Below are positions 1 through 6,175 of a DNA stretch of 13,448 nucleotides, in pieces; the stretch's first letter is position 1, and every line of letters begins with the position of its first letter. A model generated the notes under the pieces. The model did no database searches. It saw only the letters and a program-made list of their open reading frames with translations, and was not told the DNA's origin. The DNA is from Propionibacteriaceae bacterium (GTDB lineage: Bacteria; Actinomycetota; Actinomycetes; Propionibacteriales; Propionibacteriaceae): NCBI GenBank assembly GCA_031282235.1, contig JAITED010000160.1, positions 1 to 13,448 on the forward strand, given 5' to 3'. The translations under genes were made by a program, and so were the position numbers.

Positions 1-18
1 CAAACGAGTGGCGTTCAT
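1..18 (-). CDS. Start of an unidentified gene (partial, 6 codons)
   Basis: An ATG at 18-16 shares its A with the last base of the rsfS stop codon, giving TGATG on the minus strand. It opens a frame reading M-N-A-T-R-L to the window edge. This stop/start overlap is typical of translational coupling. In many actinobacteria the gene after rsfS encodes a histidine-phosphatase/phosphoglycerate-mutase-like protein whose N-terminus runs into an RHG motif, and the visible residues fit that pattern. Six residues cannot prove a family, so the product is inference from synteny only. Confidence 0.5.
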
Positions 19-404
19 CAGGCGGTGGCCTCCAGCAGTGCGGGCACATCGGGGGGCGTAGGAAGCAGCGGGCAGTCTTTCCAGATACGCTCCAAACCGT
101 AATACGCGCGTTCTTCAGCGTGCATGACGTGTACTACGATGTCGCCGTAATCGAGCAGCACCCAACGGGCACCAGCGCGACCCTCCCGGCGTAACACCTT
201 GACATCTGCCCGTAGCAGTTCTTCTAGGACGTTATCGACTACGGCATCGACCTGACGTTCGGAGTCGCCGCTGACGATAACAAAGATGTCAGCGATGGCG
301 AGTTGGTCTGATACGTCGATAATCTGAATGTCGCGCCCTAGTTTGGCGGCGGCAGCGTTCGCAATAGTGTTAGCTTTGGCGATGGAATCGGCAGTGGCGC
401 TCAC
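18..404 (-). CDS. rsfS: Ribosomal silencing factor RsfS (DUF143/Iojap family)
   Basis: RsfS binds ribosomal protein L14 on the 50S subunit and blocks joining with the 30S subunit, which lowers translation in starved or stationary cells. The 128-residue product has the usual family length and its conserved segments: ADIFVIVSGDSERQVDA in the first half, then W-VLLDYGD-VVHVM and AEERAYYGLERIWKDCP in the second half. The start is a GTG at 404 with a good AGGAG four bases upstream (409-413). It lies 24 bp after nadD, the usual actinobacterial neighbour, and its stop overlaps the next gene as TGATG, so it belongs to the same operon. Nothing about the protein looks unusual. The family call is secure; the function is taken from studied homologues. 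Confidence 0.95.
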   Translation of the reverse strand: MSATADSIAKANTIANAAAAKLGRDIQIIDVSDQLAIADIFVIVSGDSERQVDAVVDNVLEELLRADVKVLRREGRAGARWVLLDYGDIVVHVMHAEERAYYGLERIWKDCPLLPTPPDVPALLEATA

Positions 405-413
405 ACGGCTCCT
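405..413 (-). promoter_or_regulatory. Ribosome binding site of rsfS
   Basis: AGGAG occupies 413-409 on the minus strand, four bases before the GTG at 404. It supports the GTG as the start, since no ATG fits the conserved N-terminus. Confidence 0.6.
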
Positions 414-428
414 AATCTGTTTGGTGAT

Positions 429-1115
429 TCATTCATTGTACAGGCCACGTTTGGCGACGTACTGCACCACACCGTCGGGAACCAGATACCAGATGGGCAG
501 CCCCTGCGCCACCCGGCGGCGGCAGTCGGTGGATGAGATGGCGAGCGCTGGCACCTCCAGCAGCGTTACCTTATCCTCCGGCAGATGCGAAAGATGCGCT
601 TCGCTGAGCGCCACGCCGGGGCGCGACACCCCCACAAATGACGCCAGCTCAAACAAATCCGCTGCGCCTTTCCAAGTGAGGATGCTCGCCAGCGCATCCG
701 CGCCGGTGATGAAAAACAACTCCACGTCGTCGCCGCGCTCGGCGCGCAGGTCGCGCAGGGTGTCGATGGTGTACGTATCGCCGGGGCGCTCAATATCCAC
801 CCGCGAGATGGAGAACCGCGGGTTGGGGGCGGTAGCTATCACCGTCATCAGATAGCGATCTTCCGCTTTCGAGACCAGCCGCCCCGCTTTCTGCCACGGA
901 ACCCCGGTAGGCACGAACACCACCTCATCCAGCTGGAATCGCGCCGCCACCTCGCTAGCCGCCACCAAGTGCCCGTTATGTATCGGGTCAAATGTGCCAC
1001 CCATCACGCCCAACCGATACTTCCGCGTCAACCCATCCGGACGCGCCAACCCCAACTCCGTCTCCGGCCCCGGTTCTGGTTCAGAATGCAACAGTTGAGC
1101 AGTCATGCCCCCCAT
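429..1115 (-). CDS. nadD: Nicotinate-nucleotide adenylyltransferase NadD
   Basis: NadD transfers AMP from ATP to nicotinate mononucleotide, forming deamido-NAD, the penultimate step of NAD synthesis in the cytosol. The nucleotidyltransferase signature GGTFDPIHNGH is at residues 39-49, and the ISST-x-x-R motif (ISSTDCRRR) is near residues 193-201. Both are diagnostic of the NadD/NMNAT family. The length of 228 aa from ATG 1115 is slightly long because about 35 residues rich in Pro, Glu and Gly precede the conserved core. ATG 1115, ATG 1106 or an in-frame TTG just before RKYRLGVMGG are all possible starts, and none has a convincing ribosome binding site. The gene begins 27 bp after proA and ends 24 bp before rsfS. 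The family is certain; the start is not. Confidence 0.94.
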   Translation of the reverse strand: MGGMTAQLLHSEPEPGPETELGLARPDGLTRKYRLGVMGGTFDPIHNGHLVAASEVAARFQLDEVVFVPTGVPWQKAGRLVSKAEDRYLMTVIATAPNPRFSISRVDIERPGDTYTIDTLRDLRAERGDDVELFFITGADALASILTWKGAADLFELASFVGVSRPGVALSEAHLSHLPEDKVTLLEVPALAISSTDCRRRVAQGLPIWYLVPDGVVQYVAKRGLYNE

Positions 1116-1119
1116 TCTA

Positions 1120-1141
1120 CCGCCACCCCACGCTGTGGCGG
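1120..1141 (-). other. Stem-loop in the proA-nadD gap
   Basis: CCGCCAC at 1120-1126 pairs perfectly with GTGGCGG at 1135-1141, with an 8-nt loop. The stem begins right after the proA stop and ends four bases before ATG 1115 of nadD. There is no T-run, so it is not an ordinary intrinsic terminator. It could shield the nadD ribosome binding region or protect an mRNA end. The structure is read directly from the sequence; its role is unknown. Confidence 0.45.
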
Positions 1142-1142
1142 T

Positions 1143-2387
1143 TCAGGGGCGTATCTGACCGGAGCCTACTAGGACGTATTTGGTGGTGGTCATTTCGGGG
1201 AGGGCCATGGGGCCGCGGGCGTGGAGTTTTTGGGTGGAGATGCCGATTTCGGCTCCGAAACCGAACTCGCCACCGTCTACGAAACGCGAGGAGGTGTTGA
1301 CCAGCACCGCTGCAGCATCAACTTCAGTGGTGAAGCGCAGCGCGTTCGCTTCGTCTTGGGTGATGATGGTCTCGGAGTGGCCGGTGCCGTAGCGGCGGAT
1401 GTGGGCGATAGCGGCATCCAAATCTGATACGACGGCTAGCGCTAGGTCTAGGGAGAGGTACTCGGCAACGTATTCGTGTTCGGTGGCGGGGACGATACGC
1501 GCATCAATGGCACAAGCGGCGGGGTCGCCGTGGATTGTCACCCCAGCGGCGTTCATGGCAGCGATGAGTTGGGGGATGAAAACTGGCGCGATACTGCGAT
1601 GCACCAACATGGTCTCTAGGGCGTTGCAGACACTGGGGCGCTGCGTTTTGGCGTTGAGCGCGACGGTGAGCGCCAACTGCTGGTCAGCGCTGGCATCCAC
1701 GAACAGGTGACAGTTGCCGGTGCCAGTTTCGATGACGGGCACGGTAGCCCCGGCCACCACGGCGTTGATGAGACCAGCGCCACCCCGCGGAATCAGCACA
1801 TCAACCAGCCCGCGCGCCTGCATCAACTCCGTAGTCACAAGGTGGTCACCGGCGACAAGTTGGATGGCATACGGCGGCAGCCCCGCCTGAATCAGCCCCT
1901 CTTGGAGGGCGGTGACGATGGCGTTGTTGGTGGTGTACGCAGACGCGGAACCGCGCAACACACAGGCGTTGCCACTTTTCAGACAGATACCGGCAGCATC
2001 AGCAGTGACACCTGGGCGCGCTTCGTATACGATGCCGACTACGCCAAACGGCACCCGTATCTGGCTGATATGCACCCCCAGCGGGGTGTCCCACTCGCGT
2101 ACCACATCCCCCACCGGGTCGGGCAGGTCAGCTAGCGCATTAAGCCCGGCGGCGATGCTCGCCACCCGCGTATGCGTGAGTAGCAGCCGGTCGATGAGTG
2201 CTTCCGCTGTTCCCAGCGCCACCTGCGCCGCCACATCGTGCGCGTTCGCCGCCAAGATGGTGTCTTGCGCCGCCAACAGCGCCGCGGCCAGCGTGGTTAG
2301 CGCCGCGTCTTTCTCCACCCGGCTCAACTTGGCCAGAGCATACGATGCCTCTCGGGCGGCGATTAACTGTTCACGTAACTGGCTCAT
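1143..2387 (-). CDS. proA: Glutamate-5-semialdehyde dehydrogenase (gamma-glutamyl phosphate reductase) ProA
   Basis: ProA reduces gamma-glutamyl phosphate to glutamate-5-semialdehyde with NADPH, the second step of proline synthesis from glutamate, taking the product of ProB. The 414-aa length matches the family. YEARPGVT lies at residues 121-128, followed by LKSGNACVLRG. The catalytic cysteine is C254 in QRPSVCNALETM. The C-terminal signature FVDGGEFGFGAEIGISTQK, followed by HARGP, is intact. ATG 2387 overlaps the stop of the upstream PQ-loop membrane gene in an ATGA arrangement and has only a weak ribosome binding site, so translation is probably coupled. proB lies one gene further upstream. 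The gene looks complete and functional. Confidence 0.97.
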   Translation of the reverse strand: MSQLREQLIAAREASYALAKLSRVEKDAALTTLAAALLAAQDTILAANAHDVAAQVALGTAEALIDRLLLTHTRVASIAAGLNALADLPDPVGDVVREWDTPLGVHISQIRVPFGVVGIVYEARPGVTADAAGICLKSGNACVLRGSASAYTTNNAIVTALQEGLIQAGLPPYAIQLVAGDHLVTTELMQARGLVDVLIPRGGAGLINAVVAGATVPVIETGTGNCHLFVDASADQQLALTVALNAKTQRPSVCNALETMLVHRSIAPVFIPQLIAAMNAAGVTIHGDPAACAIDARIVPATEHEYVAEYLSLDLALAVVSDLDAAIAHIRRYGTGHSETIITQDEANALRFTTEVDAAAVLVNTSSRFVDGGEFGFGAEIGISTQKLHARGPMALPEMTTTKYVLVGSGQIRP

Positions 2388-3025
2388 GCTGCCAGTGTAG
2401 CGTCCCCCGGCTGGTTAAAGGTTTGCGCTAAATACGCTGGCACCCAACCTCTAGCCCGCGCCACCAGCAAAACCAATACGATTCCGGCCACAATCACTGA
2501 GAAGAAAGTGGAGATGATAGTTCCCCAATCGACGACCAACAGCCCCCAGACCATCCACAACGCCTGCGTGGCTACCTGCCACACCCAAGAGGCGGTGGAG
2601 ACCCCGGATACATCGGGCGCGCGGGTCAACTCCCAACCCTGCCGTCCCATCGAGATGCAGCCGGGCACCATCGCCATGATGCCGAACGCCCACGAGGCCA
2701 CGAAATAGTCAAGCCCCACCATCGCCGCGCCGAGCAGTACGCCGGGGGCTAGCACCTTGATGGGGTTCAGGTTCCGCACCCGCACCAACACTAAGAGGAT
2801 GCCGATGGTGCAGCCCAAACCCCACACGTTGGGAATCGCCATCGGCCACTGCCCCAGTTTGATGCCGTGCGAGAGCCAACCGATGTAAGTGCCCAGATTT
2901 ATTATCCAAGTGGGCAGCGCCAGCCCGGCGGTGTCGCGGGTGCGCAACAGCAGCGCCAACTGGGGTAGTGAGATACCCATTACGGTGAGCGCCGCCGCCC
3001 AACCCAGCACCTCAACAAAACTCAT
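2384..3025 (-). CDS. PQ-loop / SWEET-like seven-helix membrane transporter
   Basis: This 213-aa hydrophobic protein has about seven predicted membrane segments (roughly residues 4-27, 35-55, 61-82, 92-112, 113-127, 144-165 and 168-190). The first half holds a classic PQ-loop, LPQLALLLRTRDTAGLAL (P21, Q22), followed by a Trp/Gly-rich helix. The second half repeats the pattern in degenerate form, with VPGCIS (P121, G122) and then DVSGVSTASW. Two PQ-loop units joined by a linker helix give the 3-1-3 layout of SWEET, cystinosin and PQLC2-type carriers; most bacterial relatives are single-repeat SemiSWEETs of about 90 aa. The start ATG 3025 has AGGGG seven bases upstream (3033-3037). The gene sits between proB and proA and overlaps proA by 4 bp. 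The family call is reasonable; the substrate is unknown, although the context suggests an amino acid or osmolyte. Confidence 0.8.
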   Translation of the reverse strand: MSFVEVLGWAAALTVMGISLPQLALLLRTRDTAGLALPTWIINLGTYIGWLSHGIKLGQWPMAIPNVWGLGCTIGILLVLVRVRNLNPIKVLAPGVLLGAAMVGLDYFVASWAFGIMAMVPGCISMGRQGWELTRAPDVSGVSTASWVWQVATQALWMVWGLLVVDWGTIISTFFSVIVAGIVLVLLVARARGWVPAYLAQTFNQPGDATLAA

Positions 3026-3076
3026 CTGCTAACCCCTATCGTCTTTCAACTGCCAAGCATCCTATAACCAACCCGG

Positions 3077-3919
3077 TCACTCCGAGCCCGGTTGCGCTTT
3101 CGGAGCGAACACCGTCCCCGCGCTCACCGCGCCCAAAGCGTCAGCAGCGCAAGAGGCCGCGCTCAACAACACCGGAATCCCCGCTGCCACCGCAATCTGC
3201 GCCGCCTGAAGTTTCGTAGTCATCCCCCCGGTGCCCACCGTCGTCCCGGCCTGCGAGGTATCCACCGCCAATGCGTTCACATCATCCACCCAACTGACAC
3301 GCTGCGCCCCCGGAGCAGCCGGGGCGGTGGTGTAAAGCGCATCCACATCGGAGAGTACGATTAACGCTTCCGCGCCCACCAACGCGGCGGTGAGTGCCGC
3401 CAGTCGGTCGTTGTCACCAAAGGTAATCTCCTGCGTGGCTACGGTGTCGTTCTCGTTGACCACCGGCACCACTGCGAAACTCGCCAACTTGTCTAAAGTG
3501 CGCTGCGCGTTTTCGTAGCTCTCTTTGCTGGTCACATCGGCTACCGTAAGCAACACTTGAGCGACCTTGATGCCGTATACGCCGAACGCCTCCGTATAAC
3601 GGGCAATCAACAGCCCTTGTCCAAGGGCTGCCGCGGCCTGCTGTGACGCTAAATCGTGCGGCCTTTGCTCCCAGCCCAACGGCCCCATCCCGGCGGCGAT
3701 AGCCCCAGAACTGACCAACACCAGCTGTCGTCCGGCGGCGTGCGCGTTCGCCAACACCGTCACCAACTGATACAGCTTGGCGGTGTCCAGTTGATGATTG
3801 GTGGTCAGCGACGACGACCCCACTTTCACCACCACCCGTTTAGCGCTCGCAATCCGCTGGCGTAGCTCGGCTTCGCTGGCGGCTTGCGCCCCCTGCGCCC
3901 CGCTCCCGGTCTCACTCAC
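3077..3919 (-). CDS. proB: Glutamate 5-kinase ProB, without PUA domain
   Basis: ProB phosphorylates glutamate to gamma-glutamyl phosphate, the first committed and usually proline-inhibited step of proline synthesis. Amino-acid-kinase motifs, numbered from ATG 3925, are KVGSSSL at 34-40, LVSSGAIAAG near 70-79, NENDTV at 157-162, FGDND at 169-173 and GTGGMTTK at 231-238. The protein ends soon after GTVFAPK, where longer ProB proteins continue into a PUA domain, so this is the short form. I prefer GTG 3919, because GGAGG lies six bases before it but directly abuts ATG 3925; the product is then 280 aa. Either start overlaps the end of obgE (by 8 or 14 bp), so translation is coupled. A PQ-loop gene and proA follow. 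Confidence 0.95.
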   Translation of the reverse strand: MSETGSGAQGAQAASEAELRQRIASAKRVVVKVGSSSLTTNHQLDTAKLYQLVTVLANAHAAGRQLVLVSSGAIAAGMGPLGWEQRPHDLASQQAAAALGQGLLIARYTEAFGVYGIKVAQVLLTVADVTSKESYENAQRTLDKLASFAVVPVVNENDTVATQEITFGDNDRLAALTAALVGAEALIVLSDVDALYTTAPAAPGAQRVSWVDDVNALAVDTSQAGTTVGTGGMTTKLQAAQIAVAAGIPVLLSAASCAADALGAVSAGTVFAPKAQPGSE

Positions 3920-5453
3920 TGTCATCCTCCAGCGCTATCCGCTCTAGGTTGGCAGCCCGCACCTGCCGCCAGTCGGTATCCCGGTCGACATCACCCATCA
4001 GTTCGGCGCGGTTGGCTTGATACTCCAAATCGCGCAGGCGGCGACGCTCCGCAGCGGGGCGCTGCGCTAACAGCCGTTCGTCCTCACCGCGCCGTGCCAA
4101 AATCTCAGCACCCGTATCTACGTGCGGCGCGAAATCGAACACCACCGGATGCGCTCCCGCACCGATAGCCACCGCATCGCCGGGTTCCGCCCCTAGCCGT
4201 AACAGTTCTTCCTCCACACCAAGCCGATTCAACCTATCCGCCAGATACCCCACGGCTTCGTTGTTGCCGAAATCGGTTTGCGCCACCCAACGCTCCGGTT
4301 TACGCCCCTGAACGCGCCATACGAAACCGCCCTCGCCATCTCCGATACGGCGCACCGAGAACTCGGCACCGTCTACGGCGGCAGGTCTGATTACGATACG
4401 CGGCGCTGGGCGCGCGGCAATCTCGGCGCGGCGGGCGGCTACCAGTTCGGCTAGGGCAAACGTCAAGGCTTGCAACCCCTCCCCGGTTTTGGTGGACACC
4501 AGAAACACCGGCAAACCCCGCGCAGCAATCTCTGGCTGGGCGATAGCGGCAATCTCGGCGGCATCCGGCACGTCCACTTTGTTCAACGCCACCAGCCGGG
4601 GGCGTTCCCCCATCTCGCCCAGCTCGCCCAGTCCGCCATACGCTGCCAACTCGGCTTCAATCACATCTAGGTCGGTGATGGGGTCGCGGCCCGGCTCATA
4701 CGTGGCGCAGTCGATGACGTGTACGATAGCCCAACAGCGCTCGATGTGGCGTAGAAAATCGTGCCCTAAACCCCGTCCAGCGGCAGCCCCCTCAATCAGC
4801 CCCGGCACATCGGCGATAGTGAACGTGGTCTCCCCGGCAACCACCACCCCCAGATTCGGAACCAACGTAGTGAAAGGGTAATCCGCGATTTTGGGACGGG
4901 CGCGGGAGACGGCAGCAATCAGCGACGATTTACCCGCACTCGGGAACCCAACCAACGCCACGTCGGCTACCATTTTGAGTTCTAAACTGATGTTGCGGCT
5001 CTCGCCAACTTCCCCCAACAGCGCGAACCCAGGCGCTTTGCGGGAACTGGAAGCTAGCGCGGCGTTGCCTAACCCGCCGTGGCCGCCAGCGGCAACCACT
5101 ACGCTGTCGTCAAGACCCGCCAAATCCGCTAACACTTCGCCAGAGTCGGCATCGGTGACATACGTTCCCGGCGGCACCATTAACACTACGTCGTCGCCGC
5201 CCGCGCCATTCTTGAAATCCCCTTGGCCGGGCTGCCCGTTACCAGCAGCGCGGCGCGATTGGCGGTGATAATCAACTAACGTAGTCAAACCGGGGTCAAC
5301 CCGCAGAATGACTGAACCGCCGTTACCGCCATTGCCCCCATCGGGCCCGCCTAACGGCTTAAACTTTTCACGCTTGATAGCGGCGCAACCGTTGCCGCCG
5401 TTACCTGCGGCGACGTGCAGCACCACTTTATCTACGAATGATGGTATCGCCAC
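3912..5453 (-). CDS. obgE: GTPase ObgE/CgtA with OCT domain
   Basis: Obg is an essential, slow GTPase that binds the 50S subunit late in assembly and links ribosome production to stress and nucleotide levels. The glycine-rich Obg fold covers residues 1-160 (FVDKVVLHVAAGNGGNG, FKPLGGPDGGNGGNGG). The G domain follows: P-loop GFPSAGKSS from 169, switch region DYPFTTLVPNLGVV from 191, DVPG at 215-218, NKVD at 291-294 and VSTKTGEGL near 319. An OCT domain is at about 350-430, and a charged tail of some 80 residues ends the protein. The start is GTG 5453; no clear ribosome binding site is visible, and rpmA ends 23 bp upstream, so coupling is likely. The rplU-rpmA-obgE order is the usual bacterial one. 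The 3' end overlaps proB. Confidence 0.97.
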   Translation of the reverse strand: MAIPSFVDKVVLHVAAGNGGNGCAAIKREKFKPLGGPDGGNGGNGGSVILRVDPGLTTLVDYHRQSRRAAGNGQPGQGDFKNGAGGDDVVLMVPPGTYVTDADSGEVLADLAGLDDSVVVAAGGHGGLGNAALASSSRKAPGFALLGEVGESRNISLELKMVADVALVGFPSAGKSSLIAAVSRARPKIADYPFTTLVPNLGVVVAGETTFTIADVPGLIEGAAAGRGLGHDFLRHIERCWAIVHVIDCATYEPGRDPITDLDVIEAELAAYGGLGELGEMGERPRLVALNKVDVPDAAEIAAIAQPEIAARGLPVFLVSTKTGEGLQALTFALAELVAARRAEIAARPAPRIVIRPAAVDGAEFSVRRIGDGEGGFVWRVQGRKPERWVAQTDFGNNEAVGYLADRLNRLGVEEELLRLGAEPGDAVAIGAGAHPVVFDFAPHVDTGAEILARRGEDERLLAQRPAAERRRLRDLEYQANRAELMGDVDRDTDWRQVRAANLERIALEDDSE

Positions 5454-5476
5454 GGTGTGAGCCGGTTAAAGATGCT

Positions 5477-5731
5477 TCAGGCAGCAGTAGCGATGTTTAT
5501 GACTCGCCTGCCGCGGTACGTACCAAACTCCACTTTGCCTGCCACTAGGGCAAATAAGGTGTCATCGCCACCGCGCCCCACACCGTTGCCGGGATGGAAA
5601 TGGGTGCCGCGCTGCCGCAGAATAATCTCACCCGCGTTCACTTGCTGGCCCCCGAACCGCTTCACGCCGAGACGCTGCGCGTTGGAATCGCGACCGTTGC
5701 GCGAACTGGACGCGCCCTTCTTATGTGCCAT
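5477..5731 (-). CDS. rpmA: 50S ribosomal protein L27
   Basis: L27 lies near the peptidyl transferase centre and its N-terminal tail contacts the ends of tRNAs. The 84-aa product starts MAHKKGASSSRNGRDSN and continues through RLGVKRFGGQ, AGEIILRQRGTHFHPG and VGRGGDDTLFA, all standard L27 sequence at full length. There is no N-terminal cleavable extension of the Firmicutes type. GGAGG stands six bases before ATG 5731, the best-formed ribosome binding site in the window and fitting for a highly expressed gene. It lies between rplU (27 bp upstream) and obgE (23 bp downstream). Confidence 0.98.
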   Translation of the reverse strand: MAHKKGASSSRNGRDSNAQRLGVKRFGGQQVNAGEIILRQRGTHFHPGNGVGRGGDDTLFALVAGKVEFGTYRGRRVINIATAA

Positions 5732-5758
5732 TTCTTGCCTCCGCTGCTCTTACAAAAC

Positions 5759-6067
5759 CTATGCCGCGATGTCGGTAATTTTGACGGTGGTGTAGTGCTG
5801 CCGATGCCCTTGACGTTTGCGGTAGCCGCTCTTGTTCTTGAACTTCAAGATGTGAATCTTCGGGCCTTTAGCTGCCCCCAGCACCTCGGCGGTCACTTTA
5901 GCTTTCGCCAACGCTTCAGTGTCAGTACTCAGCGTGCCATCGTTTACCAGCATCACAACGGGCAGCTCAACGGTGGCACCCACCTCAGGGGTCAAATCGT
6001 CAATGTTGAGGACACTGCCCACCTCAACCTTGTGTTGACGGCTGCCATTGCGCACAATCGCGTACAC
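5759..6067 (-). CDS. rplU: 50S ribosomal protein L21
   Basis: L21 is an early-assembly 50S protein that binds 23S rRNA. The product reads VYAIVRNGSRQHKVEVG, then GATVELPVVMLVNDG, a lysine-rich segment IHILKFKNKSGYRKRQGHRQHYT and TTVKITDIAA, the complete family pattern. I place the start at GTG 6067. This gives 102 aa, the normal L21 size, with the conserved Y-A-I-V at residues 2-5 and GGGAG seven bases upstream. A longer reading from TTG 6100 would add 11 residues and run through that ribosome binding site, so I reject it. It is the first gene of the rplU-rpmA-obgE run, 108 bp after rne. Confidence 0.96.
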   Translation of the reverse strand: MYAIVRNGSRQHKVEVGSVLNIDDLTPEVGATVELPVVMLVNDGTLSTDTEALAKAKVTAEVLGAAKGPKIHILKFKNKSGYRKRQGHRQHYTTVKITDIAA

Positions 6068-6079
6068 GTTCAAGCTCCC
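6068..6079 (-). promoter_or_regulatory. Ribosome binding site deciding the rplU start
   Basis: GGGAG at 6079-6075 on the minus strand is followed by seven bases and GTG 6067. It supports the short, family-length L21 rather than a start at TTG 6100. Confidence 0.65.
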
Positions 6080-6141
6080 ACTTCTCTTTACTCTTATCAA
6101 CGAGCGCCGCGCACGACTAATACAGCGAACGCCAGCGCCCT

Positions 6142-6171
6142 ACTTTACGGTAACTGCTGCCCCATAGGCAA
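6142..6171 (-). promoter_or_regulatory. Possible promoter ahead of rplU
   Basis: In the 108-bp gap between rne and rplU the minus strand holds TTGCCT (6171-6166), an 18-bp spacer and TAAAGT (6147-6142). These are moderate matches to the -35 and -10 consensus. A promoter here would let the ribosomal-protein operon be transcribed apart from rne. No convincing terminator for rne is seen in the gap. The call rests on short motif matches only. Confidence 0.3.
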
Positions 6172-6175
6172 ACTG

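Noticed and set aside
328..855. 175-codon open frame on the plus strand
   Set aside because: It is antisense to rsfS and nadD and has no recognisable domain.
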